Of a stretch of 64,000 nt of DNA, positions 1 to 12,462 are shown in pieces. The translations under genes were made by a program, and so were the position numbers. The stretch is from positions 183,900,083 to 183,964,082 of the forward strand of contig CM062297.1 of the NCBI GenBank assembly GCA_031216915.1. Direction: 5' to 3'. Source of the DNA: Pictodentalium vernedei (lineage: Eukaryota; Mollusca; Scaphopoda; Dentaliida; Dentaliidae). The notes under the pieces are model-generated. The model was not told the origin of the DNA. It searched no databases and saw only the letters and a list, made by a program, of their open reading frames with translations. How positions within the stretch are numbered: the first letter of the stretch is position 1; each line of letters opens with the position of its first letter.

Positions 1-470
1 TGTGGATCCGTTATATCTAAATTGGTCAACTATATTTCTTTAAATCTTCGTACATCTTGACAGCCTTCGAACTCCTTTTAAAAATGTTTCTCCCAGCTGT
101 TTTGAAAATCTGAAAAAAATTGTACTTAAATTTTAACTAACAGTGATAGACACCAAATGGTTAGTCGTGAATAGGCACCAGCCGATGAGAAACAGCGATA
201 CGAATTTCAACAAACACTGGTTCCGAAAAGGTTGTTTTGATTTTTTATCGATCCATTTGATCAGTACACCTTCAGTCAAAACAAACAGACTCTTCACCTT
301 TGGTTTTAAACATCGGAATTAAAATTTGTTTATTTAAATGAATTTTAATGCATGGGTTGTGTAATAAACACAGAAAGCGTTTGAATCGGTGGGTGGTTTA
401 CACAACTCGTTGAAATCGCGTAGCATATTTCGCTCCAGCCGGGCTGTCTATAATATTGTAGACTTACCTC
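1..470. repeat. Dispersed repeat A, copy 1
   Basis: This stretch matches 10821-11290 closely, starting with TGTGGATCCGTTATATCTAA in both places and continuing through shared blocks such as TTCCGAAAAGGTTGTTTTG. Only stops and short ORFs are seen. The window cuts its left end, so the full element is unknown. It may belong to an old transposable element. Confidence 0.75.
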
Positions 471-686
471 CAATAATATACATATTTGAAATCAGATATT
501 TTTTATTTTTATTTTTCTTTGTGTTTGAAATAATGGGTGAAGGCAGTAGGGCTGGTTGGATGATTTGTTTCACAAGTCGTTTTTGTTTTTTTTAAACCAA
601 AACTGTTCATTGTCACAGAAACCCAAAATCACAGTTTTGTCAAAAGAGACAGCTTTCTGCTTGAATGCACACGTGACCAATATATA

Positions 687-2167
687 CTACTCAAAGTTTG
701 CTAAGCACCACATATTTGACACATAATTGTGAAAATATCTTGTGACACATTAGCGATATTTTTGATGGATATGATTGAGGAATGTATTGAGATTGTCCCC
801 ACTGTTTTCAACAGCTCTCTTGACAGGCAGACTTTTCGTGACAGTCATGGAAAGCATGTACCCCTTGATTTTCATGATGTTTTCGTGTACTGTCAACATG
901 TACATGAGATGTGTAGGGTATTCAGTCTTCATTTCAACACAAACCCTTGTGATTTAATGATTGAATATGGCAAATGCAAATGTAAGAAGACATTTGTTTG
1001 AAGCAGAAATGTGGCGGGCTGTAGGGATGGGGAAGCAAGGGGCTACCCATCGTCAGGTTGGCGAAGCCCTTTGTGTGCACCATACGGTGATCACCAGAAA
1101 CCTGAGCAAGATTTCAGCAACATGGCACATCAGTCAGACGACATGGTGGTGGCAGAGACAGACAGGGCAACATCTGCAGCTGAAGACCGGTTTTTGGTCT
1201 TTCAAGCCCGTAGGAACCGCTTTGACACAGCAACCCAGCTTCGCAGTGACCTTCAGAATGCATCCGGGGTAAATGTTTCGACGCAGACTATCCGGGCAAG
1301 GTTGCACGAAGGTGGCTGCGATCGAGAAGACCATGTATTCGCATTCAGCTGTCCCAGAACCCCACCAGTCACGATATCAATGGGCCATGGATCACTTTGG
1401 ATCGACCAGAGAAGATTGGCGACCTGTCCTTTTTACAGATGAGTCAAGGTACTGCCTAGACAACACAGGTAGGCGTTCCAGGGTATGGAGGAGACCAGGA
1501 GAGCGATTTCATGCAGCCAACATTGCTGAGCATGACCGCTATGGTGGAGGATCAATAATGGTCTGGGGCGGCATCAGCTGGGATGGACGTACAGAGCTCT
1601 GTGTCCTTGACCGTGGTACATCGACTGCACAGCGGTATATTGATGAGATCCTGGATGCCCACGTCAGATTGTATGCAGGTGCAGCGGGTGATAGATTCAT
1701 TCTGATGGACGATAATGCCCTCTTCATGTTGCCCATGCTGTCCGGGAGTACCGAATAAGGGAGGGGATTGAGCGTATGGACTGGCCAGCAAGATCCCCTG
1801 ACCTCAATCCAATCGAACATGTCTGGAATGAGTTACAGCTTGCAATTTCAGTCCGTCCAGTCCAACCAAGATGTGTCCAGGAGCTTGGTGCCACGCTGGT
1901 CCAAGAATGGAACAACGTCCCACAAAGGACCATCTGGAACCTGATTGGGAGCATGAGAAGGCGTTGTCAATCTGTAATTAACAATAATGGGTCTCATACT
2001 CGATATTGAACCCATATCAGTTCGTTCCGTCAACTTTTTGTCAAATTTGGAAAAAAATCTCTCTTTTACCAATAAATAAAAAATATATACACTTTTCATA
2101 ACAATATTGCAACTAAAACGTAAAACAGGTAGTTGGACATACTTGGTGCTTAGCAAACTTTGAGTAG
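687..2167 (+). mobile_element. Tc1/mariner-type DNA transposon, 1481 bp
   Basis: A 24-bp terminal inverted repeat lies at 687-710 (starting CTACTCAAAGTTTGC) and its complement at 2144-2167. The element is flanked by TA on both sides (685-686 and 2168-2169), the target dinucleotide of the Tc1/mariner superfamily. It encloses a broken transposase on the same strand. The inverted repeats look identical, so decay is moderate, but the coding frame is lost. Confidence 0.92.
967..2009 (+). pseudogene. Tc1/mariner transposase, frameshifted
   Basis: The enzyme would bind the inverted repeats and move the element by cut-and-paste. The N-terminus starts at ATG 967 (MANANVRRHLFEAEMW) and carries the helix-turn-helix region. 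The DDE core is visible: first Asp in LFTDES near 1438, second Asp in LMDDNA near 1708, and the third acidic position in the block SPDLNPIEHVW near 1800-1826. Spacing of about 90 and 36 residues suits the family. At least three frameshifts, near 1130, 1315 and 1740, split it into four frames, so no functional transposase can be made. It could still have been mobilised in trans because the inverted repeats are intact. Confidence 0.9.
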
Positions 2168-3179
2168 TACATACAAATGAAAACTGTCATGTTGGTCACC
2201 AGAGATGAGCAGTATGGGAATATTAAGTTCGGTATCAGTTTCGGCATTTTTAAGAGAGTATACCGCGGTATCGGTTCGGTATTTGATATCTGACTTGGCT
2301 GAGATTTGCTGATAGTACCAAAGAGGCGGTATGTGGACTATTAGGAAAACAAAAGTCACTGATGACAATTTCTATAAACAATAGGAAAACTCTATGACAA
2401 ATGTCAATGAAAAAATATAAAGGTAAGAAAAAAAAACCAATATCTGCCCAAATTCTCTTTATCACTTTCAAAAATTAATCCAACATACTTTTATGTACAT
2501 CAGCACTCAGAAATATATCAAACTGATATGCAATGTTAAAATTTGTCAGTTGCCTTTTATCGGAATTGAATGATGTATCAAAATTATAAACATACAAGGA
2601 TACAAAGAATTAAAAACCTGTAATGGTTAAAAAGGAAAAAAAAATGGGGGAAAAAATCCATAATCTATTGCTGCTATGATTCTTAAAATGAGGCTGGATA
2701 CCATTTCATTTGCTTTGCCATAATACGAATATCTTTATCCCTTTACCCAATTCACATTTGATCAAAATTTGTTATTTTAATTACTTTTGTTCTAATATTT
2801 TTGTGAAAATTCCAACCAAATCATATATTGTGAAGAATCACTGGCATGAGCTCTATGAGAAATTCCAATAAGGGGTCACAGGATTTTTTTAACATTTTTT
2901 ATTAACTGGTTGAGTGCTAGAAGCCACTATCCGGGGTTTCAAAAAATGAGGTACCAGAGCAAAAGCCAACATTTTTCTCACTTGCGTTCCATATTCAGTC
3001 AAACGCAAATAATATTTTATACAAATTTGTTCTTTTACAAATCATTGGAGAGTGAGTCTTGTTACTCTTCAATAATTTGTAATAAAACAAATTTTGATGA
3101 ACAAATTCAGACCACCAAAAATAATCTAGCCATTAACCAGTTAAAGTGTTGTAAATTACACGGGGGTGCAGCTGATTCA
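2168..3179. other. Gene-free AT-rich stretch
   Basis: No conserved coding segment, RNA gene or clear repeat boundary is seen here. A local run around 2220-2290 repeats GGTATCGGTTCGGTAT-like words. Short ORFs on both strands have no recognisable domain. Confidence 0.5.
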
Positions 3180-3183
3180 TTAA

Positions 3184-3431
3184 CCCTTTACCTAATATAG
3201 TGGCCAAAAATGACCAGAAAATTAACAGGATAATCCTACCAAAGTCCAAAATATCTCCGAAGTTTCTTAATAAAACCATTCAAATATGGATATCATTACA
3301 ACCAGCTCGGTGAGCTGGTGGTCATTATATCCGTATTTGTAAGGTTTTATTGAAAAAAAATGTGAAATTTGTTTTCGAAAAATGTGAAATTTAATTTACA
3401 TACTGTATTAGGTAAAGGGGTGAGTAAAGGG
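3184..3431. mobile_element. piggyBac-like MITE, 248 bp
   Basis: The element starts CCCTTTACCTAATATAG right after TTAA (3180-3183) and ends GTAAAGGG right before TTAA (3432-3435). TTAA duplication with CCCTTT ends is the piggyBac pattern. The centre is an inverted repeat around the palindrome CCAGCTCGGTGAGCTGG near 3302-3318. It encodes nothing. Its interior differs from the MITE at 12463, so it is a related but separate subfamily. Confidence 0.7.
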
Positions 3432-3435
3432 TTAA

Positions 3436-4297
3436 CTCTTTATCTAAGTAATGGACATATTCGTCCAGTGCTACAGTACGGCCGCTGTGGACTGGTCATT
3501 TTCCACAGGTGGGGAATATTTCCAAGGACGCAATAATATTTGACACTAATTATAAGAATAATCAACAAAAAAATTAATTAATGAAGCACCAGATATAACC
3601 CGGTGCTTCATTTATTAAAATTTTTGAGATGATGATTTATATTACCTGGTAAAATGGATGCGTGGACGTCTCTGGCCACGCGTGGATTACGACCAGTCCA
3701 CGGCAACTGTACTGTAAGTCCCAAAATCAACATTCAAATTTTATTTTTTTTTCAATTTTCAAGGCTTCAAAACATAGCCCATGTCCCCTCAATGGAACAA
3801 GATCATCTTAATTGTTTCAATGAAGGGCCATACACTATTTTTCAGAGGCAAAAATGAAAATATTTGGATATTCAAGAAAACTGTTTTGCAGGTGTTGTCT
3901 GCAAGTCGTGTTCGGTAAAGAATAAAAGAGTTTGCTTGCAGGTGAATTATTGTGTTCATGTTTGTGTATTGGTGTTTACAGTCACTTCAAGCATGTATGA
4001 CTATACCATGACCACAAGTAAAATGACAAGTTGACCTATGGTTTATAATTATGTTGCCCACTTCAGAGGACTCACACCTGAGGCATTGGTTATTAAGCCT
4101 CTACCTAACGAATCAACCGCATAATTTACAAATTGAGCAGCTGAAAAAAGATATTTCTCAAAAAATTTAAACAAAACTATATCATGTGACCCCTTCATTG
4201 GAACAAGCTCCTTGACCACGGTTTTGTTCAAAGTTTTTGATTTTTTTTTTAAATAATCAAAATAACAAATTTTGATTTCCTGTGCATTGGATAAAGG
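3436..4297. repeat. Divergent piggyBac-like MITE remnants
   Basis: The left end CTCTTTATCTAAG follows TTAA at 3432-3435. A right end GGATAAAGGG precedes TTAA at about 4295. Inside, 3457-3494 and 3692-3722 form an imperfect inverted repeat sharing GTGGACTGGTC. A hairpin built on GAAGCACC/GGTGCTTC sits near 3582-3613. Parts at 3760-3910 and 4185-4297 resemble the AACATAGGTTATGACCCC core of the common MITE in this window. It is probably two or three old copies side by side, and the borders are uncertain. Confidence 0.5.
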
Positions 4298-4362
4298 GTT
4301 AAACCAATAAAAGCAGACCTTGTCTACAGCAGTAAACAAGTACAGCTCCATTTCCCAGGATT

Positions 4363-4689
4363 TGTGTGTTTTATCAGAGTTTAAGAACACATTCAACAGC
4401 CAGGGTTACATCCTGATGGAGTTTTATGGGTGGGGGGAGCTAGAGTACCTGGAGAAAACCACTGCATATTAGCGACCAAATGTCAAGACTCCTCAACAGA
4501 GTAACTTGGCACATCCAGGGATAGTAGTTGAAGACAAGTGCAGCCTCGATATGCAGTACACCTTAGCACAGAGCACAGGACTGGGTGTCTTGCCAAGGAC
4601 AGAATGCAGTTACCACTGGTCAGGGTCGAAACCATGAACCTTTCGGTTTGAATTCCATTGCTCTAACCATTGAGCCACTGCACTCCAAC
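4363..4689 (-). mobile_element. tRNA-derived SINE with 11-bp target duplication
   Basis: Read on the minus strand, the head is tRNA-like: an A box TGGCTCAATGG (4668-4678) and a B box GGTTTCGACCC (4623-4633) at tRNA spacing. RNA polymerase III would transcribe it from this internal promoter. The body continues to a tail near 4363. Direct repeats TTCCCAGGATT at 4352-4362 and 4690-4700 flank it exactly, as expected of LINE-driven retrotransposition. The 3' third resembles 5229-5345, another tail of this type ending in an AATAAATAAATAAA run. It is not a functional tRNA gene. Confidence 0.85.
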
Positions 4690-4981
4690 TTCCCAGGATT
4701 ACAGTGGGATGAACTATTATAAGAGCCTAACTGTGTCACTAATCTATTCTAGAATGGGAATAATATACATGTATTTGTAAATTGTATGTTTTGCATAAGC
4801 TGATGAAATGCTGGTATTGTGGGACACACTGAAGTTTATTGCTCCTTGCATGCTGCTGGCAGATAATCCTGACCAGGACTAGAAAATGGTTGCCAGTGAA
4901 ATAAGGTTAATTTGCGTACTTTTATCGAAATTCTTCCTTGTGTATTGGATTATCTGTTTGAACAATGATTTCTGGAGTTAA

Positions 4982-5100
4982 CCCTTTACCTAACATGAAA
5001 AGCTGACGACACTTGCAAAAAAAATTCTTGAATAACTAATTTTTTTCATTTTTTGTCTCAAAAACATAGGTTATGACCCCTCATTGGAAAGAGCTCGTGA
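4982..5100. mobile_element. piggyBac-like MITE, left half
   Basis: It starts CCCTTTACCTAACATG after TTAA (4978-4981) and runs into the shared core AACATAGGTTATGACCCCTC and GAGCTCG. The right half is missing. Sequence resembling a LINE gag fragment follows directly. Confidence 0.75.
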
Positions 5101-5107
5101 CTTGTTC

Positions 5108-5185
5108 TATATTCCAAACTCACGTAAATGTTTCAGGTGCCAAAAGTCTGGCGATAGCCAGAACAATTGCAGGCTATGCAGACTG
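5108..5185 (+). pseudogene. LINE ORF1 zinc-knuckle fragment
   Basis: The plus strand reads YIPNSRKCFRCQKSG and then DSQNNCR. This is the same block as the zinc knuckle at 7497-7570, but the knuckle histidine is replaced by Asp. Zinc knuckles of this spacing (C-x2-C-x4-H-x4-C) bind nucleic acid in ORF1 proteins of jockey-type retrotransposons. The piece is about 25 codons long and is a dead remnant. Confidence 0.65.
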
Positions 5186-5228
5186 TAGGCTCGAGCGAAA
5201 TATGACTGCGCCATTCCAACTTCCAAAC

Positions 5229-5345
5229 GGTAGATGTTATTTTATTTATTTATTGGGGTTTGACGACACTTTCGACAGCCTGGGTCACCTCGTGTCCGAG
5301 AACTTTATGGGTGAAGGAAGTCAGAGTACCCACTACGGCGATTCC
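5229..5345 (-). mobile_element. 5'-truncated SINE/LINE 3' tail
   Basis: On the minus strand the sequence ends GTCAAACCCCAATAAATAA with an AAAT-type repeat tail. Its upstream part resembles the 3' third of the SINE at 4363-4689 (ACCCATAAAG, CCAGGCTGT). The tRNA-like head is absent, so it is a truncated insertion. Confidence 0.65.
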
Positions 5346-6620
<1,275 letters not shown>

Positions 6621-6699
6621 TCCTGGTTGGGGAGGAGTGGGGAAGGGGTGGCGCTATCCCCTTGTAGGCGGGTTCTCAGATGGCGGATAGAGGAAAGCC

Positions 6700-7060
6700 T
6701 TTTAAATAGGCTCGGATAGGAGGTTTTAATTCACATAGCCCTCTTTGGGGTGACTCCTGCTGCAAAGAAGACCTTACAGGGTAAACTGTAGAAAAGCTAT
6801 GTGAGCTTGATGGGTCAGTCTCTTATTTGCATCCCGCATCAGGTTCTTATACTTGATGCGTCAGTCTTCCTTGATTTCTCATGGAAGGTTGAAGATGAAT
6901 TATGCCAGAGTGACAACTTTCCGGTTGTAACAGAATGTGTTACCAGGGATGATCAGTGAGTTCCCCATTGAAACTTCAAAAAGGCTAACTGGGATACTTT
7001 CTCGTCGCAATGTTCCGAGCGACTCACAAGGGACAAATTAGACAGTAGAACAGTTTACTT
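6700..7060 (+). pseudogene. LINE endonuclease fragment, extra copy
   Basis: It is a second, more decayed copy of 8455-8790. The block GGTTTTAATTCACAT with TGGGGTGACTCCTGC encodes the GDFNSH-type motif of an APE-like endonuclease, and the later SDNFPVV-like block follows near 6930. Several stops and frameshifts break it. It probably came from a separate insertion or a local duplication of the same jockey-like family. Confidence 0.65.
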
Positions 7061-7269
7061 AAGAGTCGCTTGAAATTGCACACACTACCATTCCAAAAAC
7101 CTCAGCCAAACCATTTGCCTTTGGAAAACAATAAAGGGTAGAGCTGGTGTCGGCGAAGATGTTAAAAAAATTGAAATTGTGCACATTATTGATAGAATGT
7201 AAAAGGGAAATGCAAGCAAAAAAATTATTGAAATTGATAAATTTTTTAACATCGAGGTATATGGTTTGC

Positions 7270-8096
7270 CTCATTAAATTCTAAATTTGAGTAAGGGCAT
7301 TGTTCGTTGTTCAGACAAGTATGGATGAATTAGAAATTACAAATGAACCGAAACAACAAGGAGTAATAACAGTTAAATGAATTAAAATTAAAAAAAGACA
7401 ATGCCACAATCAACACAAATAAATGTATTTTTACATTTAAGTCATCGCAGCGGCCAAGATCAATTAAAAAAGGTTACCTGAACATCAAAGACACTTGTAT
7501 ATTCCAAACTCACGCCAGTGTTTCAAGTGCCAAAAGTATGGCCATAGCCAGAACAACTGCAGGGAGCAAGTTATACATTTCAAGGCCCATGCACAAAGGC
7601 TTTAAAATATTTTAACCTCCAGGGAAATTAAGTTGCGCCATCAAAAGATTGACCCGTATGGAAGAACAAAAAGCTAATGCAAAAAACAAAAAGTGAAAAA
7701 ATATTAGTTTGAAGGAGGCCAGAGACATTGTAAGATCCACGCCTGGCATGAATTTATCACTTCCGTCTCATACAACGGTGTTGAAGCAGAAAACGCCGAC
7801 AACATCAACCGAATGCCAGACGGAATTTACTTGGCTAGACAGCATTCTACCAAACTTGGTAGACCATTTCATAATCAATTCTGTCGAAGCAAGATCTGTA
7901 CAAATCCCGCCAAATCCACAAGAAATAAAATAAAATCAGAAGGGAAAAAGAAAGAAACACTCAAATCATCACCAAAAGATAAAAAGAGAGGAAAACAAAT
8001 TTTAACACAGAAATTAACAAAAATATATCAAATAAACCAAAACAAAAAACCAAAAAGAAACCCGGAAGAAAACCCGACTCACCCAAACTGTTACTG
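7270..8096 (+). pseudogene. Jockey-like ORF1 (gag) remnant
   Basis: ORF1 proteins coat the element RNA. The read LSKGIVRCSDKYG near 7290 and the zinc knuckle CFKCQKYGHSQNNC near 7518-7560 (C-x2-C-x4-H-x4-C) mark the conserved middle. A basic, Lys-rich tail follows to the stop at 8094-8096, after a block reading STECQTEFTWLDS. Stops occur near 7320 and 7375 and frames change several times. No product is expected. Confidence 0.7.
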
Positions 8097-9734
8097 AACA
8101 TTGTTACCAAAAATACGTTTGATGCATTTGAATACTTGGATTTTCAGGCTGACGTTGATGACGCATCCACTCTGAATACATCTCAACGTAGGTCCCAAGG
8201 TAGAAACGAAGGGGAAATTTCTACCCTCTAAATATCCCGCCAAATATGGATAATACAACCAAAACACACGTCTGTCCTAGTCACAAACAGCATTATTCAC
8301 AGTCCCGTTTCTTTACATACAAATTTAAAGGCTGTAGAGGTACGCCTAATTTTAGATGGGACGGTTACATTATGTTCTATTTACATTTCGCCAAATAAAA
8401 CGCTTCAGCTGAATGACCTCGAACAAATGGCTCACCAACTTCCAATTTCATACATCTTGATGGGAGATTTTAATTCACATATCACTTTTTGGGGTGACTC
8501 CTGCAGCAGAGAATACCTTAAAGGGAAAACAGTAGAATAGCTTATTTCAAAATATGATTTGGACTCGTTCAATGATGGCTCAGACACTTATTTGCACCTC
8601 CATATCTGGTTTTACCCTTCCAGTGATGTCAAAATTGCATGCCCTTCAGTCTTCCTTGATTTCTCTTAGAAGGTTGAAAGGGACTTGTGCGGGAGTGACC
8701 ATTTCCCGGTTGTGTTAGAAAGTGTGGTTCCAATAACCGGGACACTTTCTCGTATTGTTTTGAGAGACTCACAAGGGAAATGTTTTGACAGTGCGGATCC
8801 AGTGCAACGGTTTACTAAAGAGTTGCTTGAAAAAAACCCTCAGCTAACCCTAAACGTTTCACCAAACCCTCAAACTATGTATTAATCGGACAAAGACCAG
8901 ACGACCTATAAAACAAACAAAAAAAAAAAAAAAAGAAAACTGCTTGGGAGACTCATGTTTCTAAACTTAACCAACACACTCCCGTCAACAAAATGTGGAA
9001 AATGGTTTAAAAATTAAAGATAAAGAAACAAAATCAAATGTACAATACCTGGAAGATAACAACACACTAATTACATCAAAAAACGAAATATCAAACAAAT
9101 TGGCCTCCACATTTTCTGAAAGTTCGTCGTCTGAAAATTGTGATCCAGAGTTCGTTATAATTAAAAAACATCAGCCAACCCCCCCCCCCCACCCCTCCCC
9201 AATAAAAAAACCCCAAAAAACAGAAAAAACCACAACAAAACAGTAACTAACCTATATATATTCTCTATGGAAGAGTTAAATAGCTTTTTACATAAAGCAA
9301 AGGATACCACCGATGAAATATATTATCAAATTTTAAAACATCTAATACAATCATCACTTGAACTTTTAAGATCAATATTCACAGAAATGGGTGACTGTCC
9401 AGTTTCCAACTTCTTGGCGGACAGCAATAATAATTCCCATTCCAAAGCCCGATAAATACCACAGCAACCCAAGTAATTAAAGACCTATTGACTTAACAAG
9501 TTGTCTGTGCAAAACCATGGAAAGATGGATCAATCGTCGACTTGTCTGGTTTCTGGAATCGAACAATCTACTTGTGAATGTTCAGTGAGGTTTTCGGGAG
9601 TTAAAGCTCTGTGGATCATTTAGTTCGAGTCGAAAGCATTACCAGAAATGCCTTTTCAAGGAAAGAACATATGGTCGGCATCTTGTTTGGTCTGGAGAAG
9701 GTACATGATTCAAAGGGGAAGTATGGGATTTTAA

Positions 9735-9956
9735 CCCTTTGCCCACCATAACGGTCAAAACCGGCTAGCGCTATTCACAAAAATCGTCAATTAATTTTCA
9801 TTATTTGTCTCAAGAACATAGGTTATGACACCTCTTTGGAACGAGCTCGCTCCAAAGAGAGGCCATAACCGATGTTTTTGAGACATAAAATGAAAAAAAT
9901 AGTAATTCAAGAATTTTATTTGGAAGTGTGATCTGCTTTTCATGTTACGTAAAGGG
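9735..9956. mobile_element. piggyBac-like MITE inserted in LINE RT
   Basis: It starts CCCTTTGCCCACCATAACGG after TTAA (9731-9734) and ends ACGTAAAGGG before TTAA (9957-9960). The centre is palindromic around GAACGAGCTCGCTCCAAAG. It has no coding capacity. It splits reverse transcriptase remnant sequence, so it is younger than that LINE. Confidence 0.85.
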
Positions 9957-10410
9957 TTAAAAGACAGCCAATTCAGATTTGTATTTGGTCTACGTTATCT
10001 GATCAGCTCGAACAAGAACTGAGGATTCCTCAGAGTAGTATTTTACCTGTTACCCTTTTCTGAGTGAAAATCAATGGCATCATTGACGTAATTGAGAATA
10101 TGGTAGACTCTTCATTGTATGATCTTTTAATCCGCTATAACAGCAAAGTGCCATCGCGCCCAAATTTCAGCTGCGCTTACATAGAACTCACATATGGGCC
10201 ATAGAAAATGGTTTCAAGTTATCAAAGACCAAGACAAACTGTATACATTTTTGTTAGTTTTGGAAACATCTCCTCGATCCGAAGTTGAAAACAGATGGAA
10301 GTACAATTAAAGTTGTTAAGGAAGTGATATTCTTAGGTTTGTTTTTGATAAGAAACTGATGAATTTCACTTATCACTTACAACTTAGAGTGAAATGTAAA
10401 ATGCCCTTAA

Positions 10411-10545
10411 CCTTTTACCCGGAAAGCAAATTATTGAATAACTAATTTTTTTAATTTTTTGTCTCAAAAACATAGGTTATGACCCCTCCTTGTAATGAGC
10501 TCGAGGAGCTCATTCCAACGAGGGATCATACCTATGTTTTTGACA
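10411..10545. mobile_element. piggyBac-like MITE, partial
   Basis: A left end (CCTTTTACCCGG) follows TTAA at 10407-10410. The common core AACATAGGTTATGACCCCTC and palindrome GAGCTCGAGGAGCTC follow. The element stops after ACCTATGTTTTTGAC without its right end. Confidence 0.75.
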
Positions 10546-10755
10546 TCTTGGGTGATGTACAAGCCGGAGCGTTTTTCCCAGCACCGTTCAAACTAGTTCC
10601 TTTCCCATCGAGTCATGAGTTACGCTTCGAAAAGTTTCCAAATTTCGTTATACAATTATCGACAGTCTGTCGCAAAGTGTAAAAATGAAAACGTCCAAAG
10701 CAAAATAAAGTCGGTTCACAAAAAAATTAGTTAACCAAAAATGAGATAATAACTA

Positions 10756-10772
10756 ACCCCCCCCCCCCCCCC
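10756..10772. repeat. C homopolymer run
   Basis: A run of about 17 C separates LINE-derived sequence from repeat A. Its length is likely unstable and prone to sequencing error. Confidence 0.8.
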
Positions 10773-10820
10773 AAGTAATTTCCAACCAGAACATTAACCC
10801 AGTCCCGTGGCCGTCTCGTT

Positions 10821-11290
10821 TTGTGGATCCGTTATATCTAAGTTGATCAAGTTTATTTCGGTAAATCTTCGTACATTTTGAAATGTTTCGAACTTCTTTT
10901 AAAAATGTTTCTCCCAGCTGTTTTGCAAATTTGCACAAATTTGTACTTATATTTTTACTAACAGTAATAGCCACCAAATGGTTAGGCGTGAATGGGCACC
11001 AGCCGAAAAGAAACACCGATACTAATTTCAACAAACACTGGTTCCGAAAAGGTTGTTTTGATTTTTTATCGATCCATTTAATCAGTACAGCTTCAGTCAA
11101 AACAATTAGACTCTTCACCTTTGGTTTTAAATATTCGGAATTAAAATTTGTTTATTTAAATGAATTTTAATGCATGGGTTGTGTAATAAACACAGAAAGC
11201 GATGTGTGTTTGAATTGGTGTGTGTTTTACATAACTCGTTGGAATGGCGTAAGCATATTTCGCTAGAGCCGTAGGTTCGAGCGAAATATG
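10821..11290. repeat. Dispersed repeat A, copy 2
   Basis: This matches window positions 1-470 with scattered differences. It continues into an inverted repeat at 11239-11310 and then a short TTTATTTATTTATTGGGG tail at 11329-11346, the complement of the SINE/LINE tail seen at 5229. It sits inside the jockey-like LINE between RT and RNase H remnants. Confidence 0.75.
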
Positions 11291-11310
11291 ACTACGCCGT
11301 TCCAACTTCC
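11239..11310. repeat. Inverted repeat in repeat A
   Basis: The left arm TTGGAATGGCGTAAGCATAT and the right arm ATATGACTACGCCGTTCCAA are near-complements around a short loop. The right arm also occurs alone at 5195-5222. Confidence 0.7.
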
Positions 11311-12154
11311 ACACGGTAGATGTCATTTTATTTATTTATTGGGGTTTAACGACATTCAACTCGCGTTCTGTCTATACATATTATCATAACAGTGTGTTGA
11401 TCCGTGTCGTAGTATCACGTCGAGTTGAGGTGGCCAGATTGTCGGATCACACGAGCTGCCTCTCATATCTATCCAATCTGATATCGTGTCTTATTGGTTA
11501 CATGGACGTGTTGGTATCTTCCGTAACACCAGGGCAGACAGTGCAGCAAAAGAGTCTTTAAACAAGCCTCTCATTGATTTCAAAACACCTACCTTTAAGT
11601 GATTTTAAACCACATATCAATAAGTACATCAAATCTTTTTGACAGGCAGAATGGGATGGAGCGACAAATAAATATTTTTGATCACTACTCCTCTAGTAAC
11701 CTTTGTAGAAAAGATCATGTAATTTTGACACGATGTTTTATTGGTCATACAATGTGCGTCCAGAATGTTTTCCTTGTCAGCGAGGGTTGACAGTGGAGCA
11801 CGTTCTTATACATTGCACTGATTTTAATCATGTCAGTGGGCAGTATTTCACTGTTTTATCTCTAAAAGATCCATTTTATCATATGAGCCCGCACAAAGTA
11901 CTATCAATTTTTAAAGTAATCAGTCCTTTTAATAAATTTTATCCTACAATCAACATGTAATTTGTCTGTATTAACTCCGCAACTGTCGTGTATCCGACTC
12001 CCTGATTCAGATGTTTGTATCAGGGGGTCGGATACATGCACGTTCCTTTCACGTGAGTTCCATTTTTTTCTTTTTGTTCATTCGTACGAATAAATAGTTC
12101 GTTATATATTCGTCTACATTCTTGACTTATCCCCAATATACTGTAAGATAAAAT

Positions 12155-12312
12155 GATTATTACCATTATGTAGATGTAAAAAATATGTATCCGGGTCTCG
12201 CTCCGGGTTCTAAGGCTAGATCACGACTCGTCTTCGACTCGTCGTGATCTGCCCTTAGAACCCGGAGCTCGACTCGGATACACATTTTGTACATCCACAT
12301 AATGGTAATAAT
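12155..12312. mobile_element. Foldback element, 158-bp near-palindrome
   Basis: Arms of about 70 bases pair across a loop near 12226-12240. The left arm begins GATTATTACCATTATGTAGA and the right arm ends CATAATGGTAATAATC. GC-rich inner blocks (CCGGGTCTCG, TTCTAAGG) also pair. It lies in the 3' part of the jockey-like LINE. No target duplication is obvious and no superfamily can be named. Confidence 0.75.
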
Positions 12313-12462
12313 CTCTATGTAATATTGTTTATATTCTTTTAAACGCGACTCTTTGATTTTATATGGTATTCGCTTTTCTTGTATCATCATTCATTGCTGT
12401 TAATGCTCATACCACCTCCGTCTTTGCCATTTCTATTGTAGTTATTTCATATTTTTATTTAA

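Larger units (their letters stand above)
8247..11960 (+). pseudogene. Jockey-like ORF2 (EN, RT, RNase H) remnant
   Basis: The endonuclease part shows ILMGDFNSHITFWG near 8455-8500 and SDHFPVVLES near 8694. The reverse transcriptase fingers appear as IPKPDKYHSNPSN-like sequence at 9435-9475. A MITE at 9735-9956 interrupts the palm. GNISS-like and REV-type reads resume to about 10330. An RNase H-like run (NTRADSAAKESLNKP) lies at 11528-11575, and a C-terminal block (LTVEHVLIHCTDFN) at 11788-11830. Frameshifts and stops are frequent, and the YADD centre is not readable. It is clearly inactive. Confidence 0.7.

Noticed and set aside
729-1001. 90-codon plus-strand frame ahead of the Tc1/mariner transposase
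   Set aside because: It lies within the transposon's noncoding leader, overlaps the transposase start in another frame, and shows no domain.
4049-4396. 115-codon minus-strand frame
   Set aside because: It crosses the 3' border of the SINE and MITE remnants, so its length is by chance.
4621-4680. Possible tRNA gene on the minus strand
   Set aside because: A and B boxes are present, but the sequence has no closed cloverleaf with a proper acceptor stem and lies within an insert flanked by 11-bp target duplications, so it is a SINE head.
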